Origin: Tanypteryx hageni
Lineage: Eukaryota > Arthropoda > Insecta > Odonata > Petaluridae
Reading direction: 5' to 3'
Assembly (NCBI GenBank): GCA_028673005.1
Contig: CM054120.1
Span: forward strand, 76,133,533 to 76,197,532
DNA: 64,000 bases
The number at the start of each line of letters is the position of its first letter. The stretch's first letter is position 1. Positions 44,301 through 56,460 of this stretch are shown in pieces. The notes under the pieces were generated by a model. That model did not search any database. It worked only from the letters and a program-made list of their open reading frames with translations, and was not told the DNA's origin. The translations under genes were made by a program, and so were the position numbers.

Positions 44301-45736
44301 AAAGGGAGGGAGAGAGAAAGTGAGGGAGAGAGAAAGTGAGGGAGAGAGGAAGGGAGGGAGAGAGGAAGGGGAGAGGAAGGGAGAGATGAAGGGAGGGAGA
44401 GAGGAAGGGAGGGAGATAGAAAGGGAGGGAGATAGGAAAGGGGGGAGAGAGGATGGGAGGGAGAGAGGAAGGGAAGGAGAGAGGAAGGTAGGCAGAGAAG
44501 AAGGGAGGGAGACAGATGGAGGGAGAGAGGAAGGTAGGAAGAGAATGAGGAAGGGGGGAGGAAGGGAGAGTGAGAGGATGTGAGGGAGGGAGGAAGGGAG
44601 GGAGAGATTAAGGGATGAAGAGAGGAAGGAAGGGGGAGAGGAAGGGAGGGAGAGTGGAAGGGTGGGAGAGAGGAAGGTAAGGAGAGAAGAAGGGAGGGAG
44701 AGAGGAAGGGAGGGAGAGAGGGAGGGAGGGAGAGAGGAAAGGAGGGAGAGAGGAAGGGAGGGAGAGAGGAAAGGAAGGAAGAGAGGTAGGGAGGGAAAGA
44801 GGAAGGGAGGGAGATAGGAAGGGAGGGAGAGTGGAAGGGAGGGAGAGAGGAAGGGAGATAGACAGATGGAGGGAGAGAGGAAGGGAGGAAGAGAAGGAGG
44901 AAGGGGGGAGGAAGTGAGGGAAAGAGCAAGGGAGGGCGACAGGAAGGGAGGGAGAGAGAAGGGGAGGGAGAGAAGAAGGGAGGGAGAGAAGAAAGGAGGG
45001 AGAGAGGAAGGGAGGATGAGAGGGAGGAAGGGGGGAGGAATGGAAGGAGAGAGGAAAGGAGGGAGAGAGGAAGGGAGGGAGAGAGGGAGGGAGAGAGGGA
45101 GGGAGAGAGGAAGGGAGGGAAAGAGGAAGGGAGGGAGAGAGGAAGGGAGGGAGAGAAGATGGGAGGAAGAGAGGAAGGGAGGAAGAGAGGGAGAGAAGAA
45201 GGGAGGGAAACAAATGGAGGGAGAGAGGAAGGTAGGAAGAGAAGGAGGAAGGGGGGAGGAAGGGAGGGTGAGAGGAAGGGAGGGTGAGAGGAAGGGAGGG
45301 TGAGAGGAAGGGAGGGTGAGAGGAAGGGAGAGAGACAGATGGAGGAAGGGAGGAAGAGAATGAGGAAGGGGGGAGGAAGGGTGGGAGAGAGGAAAGGAGG
45401 GAGAGAGGAATGAGGGAGAGAGGAAGGAAGGGAGAGAGGAAGGGAGGGAGAGAGGAATGGAGGGAGAATGGAAGGGAGGGAGAGAGGAAGGGAGGGAGAG
45501 AGGGAGGGAGAGAGGATGGGAGGGAGAGACGAAGTGAGGGAGAGAGGGAGGGAGAGAGGAAGGGAGGGATAGAGGAAGGGAGGGAGACATATGGAGGGAG
45601 AGAGGAATGGAGGAAGAGAAGGAGGAAGGGGGGAGGAAAGGAGGGAGAGAGAAAGGGAGGGATAGAAAAAGGGAGGGATTGAGGGAGAGAGAGAGGAAGG
45701 GAGGGAGAGAGGGAGGGAGAGAGGAAGGGAGGGAGA

Positions 45737-46114
45737 GACAGACAGACAGGCAAACGACTTTTTAGGGCGATATAGAGACTATGTAGTACCTTCTTAAATT
45801 TTCGTGATATAAGTAATTACAATATTTACAAAATTATAGAAATTAATTACATACAGATTTTAACAAAATACAAATTAATTACAAGTTAATATATTTGTTA
45901 TTAGATAACAGAGCATTACCAAATAATGTTAGTTTTGTGGGTCACAAAAAACTGTGTATCTGTTATGTATTAACACAGAAAAAATCCCACTACGGAAAAC
46001 ACCTACGAAGAGAAGAGAGGTGTAAAAAACATCGAAAATTTCTAAAATATTTCAGGGGAAGGAAAGTAAAAAAAAATCAATAATATGAAAACAGAGGGAA
46101 AAAATCATTCAGGA
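45737..46114 (-). mobile_element. LINE family-B 3'-UTR copy 6 (minus)
   Basis: Tail (GACA)n at 45737-45750, then CGACTTTTTAGGGCGATATA. Compared with other copies it has TACCTTCTTAAATTTTCGTG in place of the usual CCCTTCTTAC...CCGTC stretch, a small deletion around the GACGAAAGGG block. It ends TCATTCAGGAATAGG. A short frame at 45895-46083 is incidental. Confidence 0.8.
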
Positions 46115-46985
46115 ATAGGAAGGGAGGGTGAGAGGAAGGGAGGGAGACAGATGGAGGGAGAGAGGAAGGGAGGAAGAGAAGGAGGAAGGGGGGAGGAAGG
46201 GAGGGAAAGAGGAAAGGAGGGAGAGAGGAAGGGAGGGAGAGAGGAAGGGAGGGAGAGAGAAAAGGAGCGAGAGAGGAAGGGAGGGAGAGAGAAAGTGAGG
46301 GAGAGAGGAAGGGAGGGAGAGAGGAAGGGAGAGAGGAAGGGAGAGAGGAAGGGAGAGAGGAAGGGAGAGAGGAAGGGAGGGAGAGAGGAAGGGAGGGAGA
46401 GAGAAAGGGAGGGAGAGAGGAAGGGGGGGGAGAGAGGATGGGAGGGAGAGAGGAAGGGAAGGAGAGAGGAAGGTAGACAGAGAAGAAGGGAGGGAGACAG
46501 ATGGAGGGAGAGAGGAAGGTAGGAAGAGAATGAGGAAGGGGGGAGGAAGGGAGGGTGAGATGATGTGAGGGAGGGAGGAAGGGAGGGAGAGATTAAGGGA
46601 TGAAGAGAGGAAGGGAGGGAGAGTGGAAGGATGGGAGAGAGGAAGGGAGGAAGGAGAGAGGAAGGGAAGGAGAGAGGAAGGGTAGGAGAGAGGAAGGGAG
46701 GGAGAGAGGTAGGGAGGAAGAGAGGAAGGGAGGGAGAGAGGGAGGGAGGGAGAGAGGAAGGGAGGGAGACAGATGGAGGGAGAGAGGAAGGGAGGGAGAG
46801 AGGAAGGGAGGGAGAGTGGGAGGGAGAGAGGATGGGAGGGAGAGACGAAGGGAGGGAGAGAGGCAGGGAGAGTGGAAGGGAGGAAGAGAAGGAGGAAAGG
46901 GGTAGGAAGTGAGGGAATGAGGAAGGGAGGGAGAGAGGAAGGGAGGGAGAGAGAAGGGGAGAGGGAGAAGAAGGGAGGGAGAGAG

Positions 46986-47592
46986 GCCATTCCAGAGTTT
47001 ACAAGCAGTGACAGTAAAGGATTTGTTGTAAATTTCTGTTCTATTAAGTGGAGTTAGTAGTTTACCACATCCTCTGGTATTGCAATGGTGAACTGTATTA
47101 ATGGTGACAAAATTAGATGAAAGATAACAAGGGATGTTGTTATTTAGATTTTGATACAATAGAGAGAGAAGTTGAAGGTTTCTTCGGCAATCAAGTTTTA
47201 GCCAGGAGAGTCGACGGAAGTATTCTGAGACATGGCCAGATTTTTTAAGATTAAATATGAATCTGATGCAGGCGTTATGAGAACGTTGTAGCTTAAGGGA
47301 GAGTTCCTTTGATAAGTCCTGGTATACAACATCACAATAATCGAAGTGAGGAAAAGTTAGGGAGGTCACTAGCCGTATTTTTAGTGACGAGGGAATAATG
47401 TTAATGAGAGTTACAGTCTTGCAGATTTTTATTATATAATTATTCCAGGTGAACATTTCATTAATTATAATCCCGAGATTTTTTACGATTTTGCAATAGG
47501 GTATAACTGAGCCGTTCAAAGACAGAGGAACTGATTCTGCAAGGTTTATAGATGCCAGTAGTTTCGGATAACCGATTAAAATGGCTTGATAA
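46986..47592 (-). pseudogene. LINE reverse-transcriptase C-terminal fragment, copy 1
   Basis: Minus strand, entering from satellite at about 47592: ILIGYPKLLASINLAESVPL, LNGSVIPYCKIVKNLGIIIN, FPHFDYCDVVYQDLSKEL, NACIRFIFNLKKSGHVSEYF, CNTRGCGKLLTPLNRTEIYN, then ending at CKLWNGL, after which the frame runs straight into CT satellite. This aligns with residues ~918-1125 of the full-length LINE protein at 59848-63312 (IIIGHPKLLASI ... FPHFDYCDVVYNDLSCEL ... CRLWNNL). It lacks endonuclease, RT motifs A-C and the last ~30 residues. Confidence 0.88.
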
Positions 47593-48806
47593 GGAGTAAG
47601 GGGGGAGGAAGGGAGGGAGTGAAAAAGGGAGAGAGAGAGGAAGGGAGGGCGAGAGAAAGGGAGGGAGACAGATGGAGGGAGAGGGGAAGGGAGGGAGAGA
47701 GGAAGGGTGGGAGAGAGAGGAAGGGAGGGAGAGGAAGGGTGGGAGGCAGAGGGAGGAAGAGAAGTAGGAAGAGAGGGAGAGGAAGAGAGGGAGAGAGGAA
47801 GGGAGGGAGAGAGGTAGGGAGGGAGAATGATGGGGGGAGAGAGGAAGGGAAGGAGATAGGAAGGGAGGGAGAGACGAAGGGAGGTAGAGACGAAGAGAGG
47901 GAGAGAGGAAGGGAGGGGAGAGAGTAAGGGAAGGAGAGAGGAAGAGAGGGAGAGAGGAAAGTAGGGATACAGATGGAGGAAGAGAGGAAGGGAGGAAAAG
48001 AAGGAGGAAGGGGGGGGAAGAAGGGAGGGAGAGAGGAAGGGAGGTAGAGAGGAAAGGAGGGGAGAGAGGAAGGGAGGGAGAGAGGAAGGGAGGGAGAGAA
48101 GAAGGGAGGGAGAGAGGGGGGTGAGAGGGAGGGAGAGAGGAAGGGAGGGAGAGAGGATGGGAGGGAGACAGATGGAGTGAGAGAGGAAGGGAGGAAGAGA
48201 AGGAGGAAGGAAGGAGGAAGGGATGGAGAGAGTAATGGAGGGAGAGAGAGAGGAAGAAGGGAGAGAGGAAGGGTGGGAGATAGGAAGGGAGGGAGGCAGA
48301 TGGAGGGAGAGAGGTAGGGAGGAAGAGGGAGGATGTGGTGAAGGAAGGGAGGAAGAGGAAGAGAGGGAGAGAGGAAGGGAGGGAGAAAGATGGGCGGAAA
48401 GAGGAAGGGAGGAAGAAAGGAATGGAGGTAGAGAGGAAGGGAGGGAGAGAGGAAGGGAGGGAGAGACGAAGGGAGGGATACAGATGGAGGGAGAGATGAA
48501 GGGGAGGGAGAGAGGAAGGGAGGGAGAGAGAAAGTGAGGGAGAGAGGAAGGGAGGGAGAGAGGAAGGGAGGGAGAGAGGACGGGAGGGAGGAAGATGGAG
48601 AGAGAGAGGAAGGGAGGAAGAGAGGAAGTGAGGGAGAGAGGAAGGGAGGGAGAGAGGACGGGAGGGAGGAAGATGGAGGGAGAGAGGAAGGGAGGAAGAG
48701 AGGGAGGATTGGGGGGAGGAAGGGAGGGAGAGGAAGAGAGGGAGAAAGAAATGGAGGGAGAGAGGATGGGAGGGAGACAGATGGGGGGAGAGAGGAAGGG
48801 AGGGAT

Positions 48807-49189
48807 AGACAGACAGACAAACGACTTTTTAGGGCGAAATTGAGACTATGTAATCCCTTCTTACATTTAACCCTTCCGTCATATAAGTAATTACAATATT
48901 TACAAAATAAGAGAAATTAATTACATACAGATTTTAACAAAATGCAAATTAATTAGAAGTTAATATATTTGTTATTAGATAACAGAGGATTACCAAATAA
49001 TGTTAGTTTTGTTGTTCATAAAAAACTGTGTATCAGTTATGTATTAACACAGAAAAATTCCCACAGCGGAAAACAACTACGAAGAGAAGAAAGGTGTAAA
49101 TAACCGCGAAAATTTCTAAAATATTTCAGGGGAAGGAAAGAAAAAAAATCAATAATATGAGAAACAGAGGGAAAAAAACATTCAGGAAG
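48807..49189 (-). mobile_element. LINE family-B 3'-UTR copy 7 (minus)
   Basis: Tail GACAGACAGACAAACGACTT, then TTTTAGGGCGAAATTGAGAC, TACATTTAACCCTTCCGTCA and the remaining B 3'-UTR to CATTCAGGAAGAGG. The TACATTTAACCCTTC stretch makes this copy the most similar of the B copies to the family-A 3' end. The complementary hairpin is partly eroded (GACTATGTAATC). Confidence 0.8.
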
Positions 49190-49948
49190 AGGAAGGGAGG
49201 GAAACAGATGGAGGGAGAGAGGAAGGGAGGAAGAGAAGGGGGAAGGGGGGAGGAAGGGAGGGAAAGAGGAAAGGAGGGAGAGAGGAAGGGAGGGAGAGAG
49301 GAAGGGAGGGAGAGAGAAAAGGAGCGAGAGAGGAAGGGAGGGAGAGAGAAAGTGAGGGAGAGAGGAAGGGAGGGAGAGAGGAAGGGTGAGAGGAAGGGAG
49401 GGAGAGAGGAAGGGAGGGAGAGAGATGGAGGGAGAGAGGAAGGTAGGAAGAGAATGTGGAAGGGGGGAGGAAGGGAGGGTGGGATGATGTGAGGGAGGGA
49501 GGAAGGGAGGGAGAGATTAAGGGATGAAGTGACGAAGGAAGGGGGAGAGGAAGGGAGAGTGGAAGGGTGGGAGAAAGGAAAGGAAGGAGAGAGGAAGGGA
49601 GGGAGAGAGGAAGGGAGGGAGAGAGGAAGGGAGGGAGAGAGGGAGGGAGGGAGAGAGGAAGGGAGGGAGAGAGGAAGGGAGGGAGAGAGGAAGGGAGGAA
49701 GAGAGGAAGGGAGGGAGAGAGGAAGGGAGGGAGTCAGATGGAGGGAGAGAGGAAGGGAGGGAGAGAGGAAGGGAGGGAGAGAGGGAGGGAGAGGATGGGA
49801 GGGTGAGACGAAGGGAGGGAGAGAGGGAGGGAGAGAGGAAGGGAGGAAGAGAAGGAGGAAGGGGGGAGGAAGTGAGGGAAAGAGAAAGGGAGGGAGAGAG
49901 GAAGGGAGGGAGAGAGAAGGGGAGAGGGAGAAGAAGGGAGGGAGAGAG

Positions 49949-50557
49949 GCCATTCCAGAGTTTACAAGCAGTGACAGTAAAGGATTTGTTGTAAATTTTT
50001 GTTCTATGAAGTGGAGTTAGTAGTTTACCACATCCTCTGGTATTGCAATGGTGAACTGTATTAATGGTGACAAAATTAGATGAAAGATAACAAGGGATGT
50101 TGTTATTTAGGTTTTGATACAATAGAGAGAGAAGTTGAAGGTTTCTTCGGCAATCAAGTTTTAGCCAGGAGAGTCGACGGAAGTATTCTGAGACATGGCC
50201 AGATTTTTTAAGATTAAATATGAATCTGATGCAGGCGTTATGAGAACGTTGTAGCTTAATGGCGAGTTCCTTTGATAAGTCCTGGTATACAACATCACAA
50301 TAATCGAAGTGAGGAAAAATTAGGGAGGTCACTAGCTGTATTTTTAGTGACGAGGGAATAATGTTAATGAGAGTTACAGTCTTGCAGATTTTTATTATAT
50401 AATTATTCCAGGTGAGCATTTCATTAATTATAATCCTGATATTTTTTACGATTTTGCAATAGGGTATAACTGAGCCGTTCAAAGACAGAGGAACTGATTC
50501 TGCAAGGTTTATAGATGCCAGTAGTTTCGGATAACCGATTAAAATGGCTTGATAAGG
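49949..50557 (-). pseudogene. LINE reverse-transcriptase C-terminal fragment, copy 2
   Basis: Same segment and identical junctions as copy 1: GCCATTCCAGAG at the satellite edge on one side and GGCTTGATAAGGAGG on the other. About ten substitutions differ, for example RIIINEMLTWN versus GIIINEMFTWN. The frame remains open through the fragment and into the adjoining satellite. Confidence 0.88.
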
Positions 50558-52159
50558 AGGAAGGGGGGAGGAAGGGAGGGAGTTAAAAAGGGATGGAGAG
50601 AGGAAGGGAGGGCGAGAGGAAGGGAGGGAGACAGATTAAGGGAGAGGGGAAGTGAGGGAGAGAGGAAGGGAGGGAGAGAGAGGAAGGGAGGGAGAGGAAG
50701 GGTGGGAGGCAGAGGGAGGAAGAGAAGGAGGAAGGGAGGAGGAAGAGAGGGAGAGGAACAGAGGGAGAGAGGAAGGGAGGGAGAGGGGTAGGGAGGGAAA
50801 ATGATGGGGGGAGAGAGGAAGGGAGGGAGAGATGAAGGGAGGGAGAGACGAAGAGAGGGAGAGAGGAATGGAGGGAGAGAGTAAGGGAAGGAGAGAGGAA
50901 GAGAGGAAGGGAGAGAGGAAGGGAGGATGAGAGGGAGGGAGGATGAGAGGAAGGGAGGGAGGAAGAGAGGAAGGGAGAGAGGAAGGGAGGGAGAGAGTAA
51001 GGGAGGGAGAGAGGAAGGGAGGGAGAGAGGAATGGAGGGAGAGAGGAAGGGAGGGAGAGAAGAAGGGAGGGAGAGAGGGGGAGAGAGGGAGGGAGAGAGG
51101 AAGGGAGGGAGAGAGGAAGGGAGGGAGAGAGAATGGGAGGGATAGAAGAAGGGAGGAAGAGAAGGAATGGAGGGAGAGAGAGAGGAAGGGAGGGAGAGAG
51201 GAAGGGAGGGAGAGAGGAAGAGAGGGAGGCAGATGGAGGGACAGGGGAAGGGAGGGAGAGAGGAAGGGAGGGAGAGAGAGGAAGGGAGGGAGAGGAAGGG
51301 TGGGAGGCAGAGGGAGGAAGAGAAGGAGTAAGGGGGGAGGAAGAGAGGGAGAGGAAGAGAGGGAGAGAGGAAGGTAGGGAGAGAGGTAAGGAGGGAGAAT
51401 GATGGGGGGAGAGAGGAAGGGAGGGAGAGAGGAAGGGAGGGAGAGACGATGAGAGGGAGAGAGGAAGAGAGGGAGAGAGTAAGGGAAGGAGAGAGAAAGA
51501 GAGGGAGAGAGGGAGAGAGGAAGGGAGGATGAGAGGGAGGGAGGAAGAGAGGAAGGGAGAGAGGAAGGGAGGGAGAGAGGAAGGGAGGGAGAGAGGAAGG
51601 GAGGGATACAGATGGAGGAAGAGAGGAAGGGAGGAAAAGAAGGAGGAAGGGGGGGAGGAAGGGAGGGAGAGAGGAAGGGTGGTAGAGAGGAAAGGAGGGA
51701 GAGAGGAAGGGAGGGAGAGAGGAATGGAGTGAGAGAAGAAGGGAGGGAGAGAGGGGGGAGAGAGGGAGGGAGAGAGGAAGGGAGGGAGAGAGGATGGGAG
51801 GGAGACAGATGGAGGGAGAGAGGAAGGGAGGAAGAGAAGGAGGAAGGAGGGAGGAAGAGAAGGAGGAAAGGGGGAGGAAGGGAGGGAGAGAGGAATGGAG
51901 GGAGAGAGAGAGGAAGGGAGTGAGAGAGGAAGGAAGGGAAAGAGGAAGGGTGGGAGGCAGATGGAGGGAGAGAGGTAGGGAGGAAGAGAGGGAGGAAGGG
52001 GTGGAGGAAGGGAGGGAGAGGAAGAGAGGGAGAGAGGAAGGGAGGGAGAGAGGAAGGGAGGGAGAAAGATGGGGGGATAGTGGAAGGGAGGAAGAAAGGA
52101 AGGGAGGTAGAGAGGAAGGGAGGGAGAGAGGAAGGGAGAGAGCGAGAAGGGGAGGGAAA

Positions 52160-52549
52160 GACAGGCAGACAGACAAACGACTTTATTAAGGCGAAATTGA
52201 GACTATGTAGCCCCTTCCTACTTTTTACCCTTACGTCATATAAGTAATTACAATATTTACAAAATAAGAGAAATTAATTACATACAGATTTTAACAAAAT
52301 ACAAATTAATTACAAGTTAATATACTTGTTATTAGATAACCGAGCATTACCAAATAATGTTAGGTTTGTGGGTCATAAAAAACTGTGTATCTGTTATGTA
52401 TTAACACAGAAAAATTCCCACTACGGAAAAACCCCCTACGAAGAGAAGAGAGGAGTAAATAGCCGCGAAAATTTCTAAAATATTTCAGGGGAAGGAAAGA
52501 AAAAAAAATCAATAATATGAGAAAGAGAGGGAAAAAAACATTCAGGAAG
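52160..52549 (-). mobile_element. LINE family-B 3'-UTR copy 8 (minus)
   Basis: Essentially identical to copy 5 at 43.13 kb, as part of the 3.26-kb duplicated segment. The same CCCCTTCCTACTTTTTACCC and ACGGAAAAACCCCCTACGAA variants are shared. The same variants recur at 63.55 kb, showing that this satellite/LINE unit exists at least three times in the window. Confidence 0.8.
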
Positions 52550-52699
52550 AGGAAGGGAGGGAAACAGATGGAGGGAGAGAGAAAGGGAGGAAGAGAAGGA
52601 GGAAAGGGGGAGGAAGGGAGGGAAAGAGGAAAGGAGGGAGAGAGGAAGGGAGGGAGAGAGGAAGGGAGGGAGAGAGAAAAGGAGCGAGAGAGGAAGGGA

Positions 52700-53331
52700 T
52701 AGATAGATAGATATCCGTCTTTATTCGGGCGAAATTTAGACCAGAAGGTCCATTCTTACATTTAACCCTTCGTCAATATAATAAACACAAGAAAATGAAT
52801 AAAATAAGGTATAACAAAATACATTATATAAACATTATGTACCTAAATCTTACTAATTAAAAAGATAAAATTGAATACACATTTGTGTTTGTGGGGAAAA
52901 TCTAGGTAAAAACAGACATGTCCTCCCTAGCAAAACCCACGCAGGAAAACACCCACTAAGAAGGGGGGTGTGAAAAACCTGCGAAAACCCTAGATAGTGT
53001 ACATAAGGTAATACACAACTACAACATTTAATAGGAAGGAGTATGTACAGTGGGAGAGTTCGTATATACAGCGTAATTATATACCGTCATAAAAAAGTAC
53101 ACGTAAATGTAATAGCGTAATGTAAACAAGAAATATACAAGTATGTAGAATGAGATGAAATATACATGAAATATATACAATGAATGAATATAAAGAATGT
53201 TGTTGGGGCATGCATATTATAAGAAAGCAGGAAAAGATATAAAATACATAAATAATATAATACAATATAAAATAATATAAAACAATAGCAAAAAAAATAA
53301 AAACAACACAAAAAAATACAAACAATAGAAG
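52700..53331 (-). mobile_element. 5'-truncated family-A LINE 3' end (duplicate)
   Basis: A duplicate of 43669-44300 with the same truncation point, tail and AAGGGA target duplication, so it comes from segmental duplication after a single insertion event. The alternating GATA tail is the same length as in the other copy. Confidence 0.88.
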
Positions 53332-54776
53332 AAAGGGAGGGAGAGAGAAAGTGAGGGAGAGAGAAAGTGAGGGAGAGAGGAAGGGAGGGAGAGAGGAAGG
53401 GAGAGAGGAAGGGAGAGATGAAGGGAGGGAGAGAGGAAGGGAGGGAGATAGAAAGGGAGGGAGATAGGAAAGGGGGGAGAGAGGATGGGAGGGAGAGAGG
53501 AAGGGAAGGAGAGAGGAAGGTAGGCAGAGAAGAAGGGAGGGAGACAGATGGAGGGAGAGAGGAAGGTAGGAAGAGAATGAGGAAGGGGGGAGGAAGGGAG
53601 AGTGAGAGGATGTGAGGGAGGGAGGAAGGGAGGGAGAGATTAAGGGATGAAGAGAGGAAGGAAGGGGGAGAGGAAGGGAGGGAGAGTGGAAGGGTGGGAG
53701 AGAGGAAGGTAAGGAGAGAAGAAGGGAGGGAGAGAGGAAGGGAGGGAGAGAGGGAGGGAGGGAGAGAGGAAAGGAGGGAGAGAGGAAGGGAGGGAGAGAG
53801 GAAAGGAAGGAAGAGAGGTAGGGAGGGAAAGAGGAAGGGAGGGAGATAGGAAGGGAGGGAGAGTGGAAGGGAGGGAGAGAGGAAGGGAGATAGACAGATG
53901 GAGGGAGAGAGGAAGGGAGGAAGAGAAGGAGGAAGGGGGGAGGAAGTGAGGGAAAGAGCAAGGGAGGGCGACAGGAAGGGAGGGAGAGAGAAGGGGAGGG
54001 AGAGAAGAAGGGAGGGAGAGAAGAAAGGAGGGAGAGAGGAAGGGAGGATGAGAGGGAGGAAGGGGGGAGGAATGGAAGGAGAGAGGAAAGGAGGGAGAGA
54101 GGAAGGGAGGGAGAGAGGGAGGGAGAGAGGGAGGGAGAGAGGAAGGGAGGGAAAGAGGAAGGGAGGGAGAGAGGAAGGGAGGGAGAGAAGATGGGAGGAA
54201 GAGAGGAAGGGAGGGAGAGAGGAAGAGAGGGAGAGAAGAAGGGGAGGGAAACAAATGGAGGGAGAGAGGAAGGTAGGAAGAGAAGGAGGAAGGGGGGAGG
54301 AAGGGAGGGTGAGAGGAAGGGAGGGTGAGAGGAAGGGAGGGTGAGAGGAAGGGAGGGTGAGAGGAAGGGAGAGAGACAGATGGAGGAAGGGAGGAAGAGA
54401 ATGAGGAAGGGGGGAGGAAGGGTGGGAGAGAGGAAAGGAGGGGAGAGAGGAATGAGGGAGAGAGGAAGAAGGGAGAGAGGAAGGGAGGGAGAGAGGAATG
54501 GAGGGAGAATGGAAGGGAGGGAGAGAGGAAGGGAGGGAGAGAGGGAGGGAGAGAGGATGGGAGGGAGAGACGAAGTGAGGGAGAGAGGGAGGGAGAGAGG
54601 AAGGGAGGGATAGAGGAAGGGAGGGAGACATATGGAGGGAGAGAGGAATGGAGGAAGAGAAGGAGGAAGGGGGGAGGAAAGGAGGGAGAGAGAAAGGGAG
54701 GGATAGAAAAAGGGAGGGATAGAGGGAGAGAGAGAGGAAGGGAGGGAGAGAGGGAGGGAGAGAGGAAGGGAGGGAG

Positions 54777-55155
54777 AGACAGACAGACAGGCAAACGACT
54801 TTTTAGGGCGATATAGAGACTATGTAGTACCTTCTTAAATTTTCGTGATATAAGTAATTACAATATTTACAAAATTATAGAAATTAATTACATACAGATT
54901 TTAACAAAATACAAATTAATTACAAGTTAATATATTTGTTATTAGATAACAGAGCATTACCAAATAATGTTAGTTTTGTGGGTCACAAAAAACTGTGTAT
55001 CTGTTATGTATTAACACAGAAAAAATCCCACTACGGAAAACACCTACGAAGAGAAGAGAGGTGTAAAAAACATCGAAAATTTCTAAAATATTTCAGGGGA
55101 AGGAAAGTAAAAAAAAATCAATAATATGAAAACAGAGGGAAAAAATCATTCAGGA
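54777..55155 (-). mobile_element. LINE family-B 3'-UTR copy 9 (minus)
   Basis: A duplicate of copy 6 at 45.74 kb with the same small deletion (TACCTTCTTAAATTTTCGTG) and the CATCGAAAATTTC variant. After it, the flanking GA arrays diverge from those after copy 6 at about 55250, marking the end of the segmental duplication. Confidence 0.8.
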
Positions 55156-55849
55156 ATAGGAAGGGAGGGTGAGAGGAAGGGAGGGAGACAGATGGAGGGA
55201 GAGAGGAAGGGAGGAAGAGAAGGAGGAAGGGGGGAGGAAGGGAGGGAAAGAGGAAGGGAGGGAGAGAGGAAGGGAGGGAGAGAGGAAGGGAGGGAGAGAG
55301 GAAAGGAGGGAGAGAGGAAGGGAGGGAGAGAGAATGGGAGGGAGAGAGCAAGGGAGGAAGAGAAGGAGGAAGGGAGAGGAAGGGAGGGAATGAGGAAGAG
55401 AGGGAGACAGATGGAGGGAGAGAGGAAGGGAGGAAGAGAAGGAGGGGAGGAAGGGGGGGAGAGAGGAATCGAGGAAGAGAGGAAGGGGGGAGAGAGGAAC
55501 GGAGGGAGAGAGGAAGGGAGGGAGAGAGGAAGGGAGGGAGACAGATGGAGGGAGAGAGAAAGGGAGGAAGTGAAGGAGGAAGGGGAGAGAAAGGGAGGGA
55601 GAGACGAAGGGAGGGATATAGATGGAGGGAGAGATGAAGGGAGGGAGAGAGGAAGGGAGGGAGAGATGAAGGGAGGGAGAGAGGGAGGGAGAGAGGATGG
55701 GAGGGAGAGACGAAGGGAGGGAGAGAGGCAGGGAGAGAGGAAGGGAGGAAGAGAAGGAGGAAGTGGGTAGGAAGTGAGGGAAAGAGGAAGGGAGGGAGAG
55801 AGGAAGGGAGTGAGAGAGAAGGGGTGAGGGAGAAGAAGGGAGGGAGAGA

Positions 55850-56460
55850 GGCCATTCCAGAGTTTACAAGCAGTGACAGTAAAGGATTTGTTGTAAATTT
55901 CTGTTCTATGAAGTGGAGTTAGTAGTTTACCACATCCTCTGGTATTGCAATGGTGAACTGTATTAATGGTGACAAAATTAGATGAAAGATAACAAGGGAT
56001 GTTGTTATTTAGATTTTGATACAATAGAGAGAGAAGTTGAAGGTTTCTTCGGCAATTAAGTTTTAGCCAAGAGAGTCGACGGAAGTATTCTGAGACATGG
56101 CCAGATTTTTTAAGATTAAATATGAATCTGATGCAGGCGTTATGAGAACGTTGTAGCTTAAGGGAGAGTTCCTTTGATAAGTCCTGGTATACAACATCAC
56201 AATAATCGAAGTGAGGAAAAGTTAGGGAGGTCACTAGCCGTATTTTTAGTGACGAGGGAATAATGTTAATGAGAGTTACAGTCTTGCAGATTTTTATTAT
56301 ATAATTATTCCAGGTGAACATTTCATTAATTATAATCCCGAGATTTTTTACGATTTTGAAATAGGGTATAACTGAGCCGTTCAAAGACAGAGGAACTGAT
56401 TCTGCAAGGTTTATAGATGCCAGTTGTTTCGGATAACCGATTAAAATGGCTTGATAAGGA
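55850..56460 (-). pseudogene. LINE reverse-transcriptase C-terminal fragment, copy 3
   Basis: Same fragment with the same two satellite junctions as at 47.0 kb. Distinguishing substitutions include PYFKIVKN for PYCKIVKN and PKQLASI for PKLLASI. In the minus strand an open frame runs from the copy-4 fragment through ~1.1 kb of satellite, through this fragment and on into more satellite (58058 to 55146, 970 codons). Confidence 0.88.

Larger units (their letters stand above)
42951..46210. repeat. Segmental duplicate of 51982-55250 (copy adjoining gap)
   Basis: From the gap edge to about 46210 the sequence matches 51982-55250 almost base for base. The offset is 9031, rising to 9041 after small indels at 44.36-44.5 kb and in the 45.2-45.5 kb GA tract. 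It covers a family-B 3'-UTR, the 630-bp family-A fragment, GA array and a second B 3'-UTR. One copy ends exactly at the gap, so an assembly duplication is possible. Confidence 0.85.
51982..55250. repeat. Segmental duplicate of 42951-46210
   Basis: Second copy of the ~3.26-kb segment described at the gap edge. Here it is embedded in continuous sequence on both sides, so this copy is the more trustworthy one. Divergence from the first copy is confined to a few indels and substitutions in the GA tracts; the LINE portions look identical by eye. Confidence 0.85.

Noticed and set aside
42951..52189. Many Arg/Glu/Gly-rich frames on the GA strand
   Set aside because: Same compositional cause; the purine strand cannot form stop codons without T. 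No frame is preferred.
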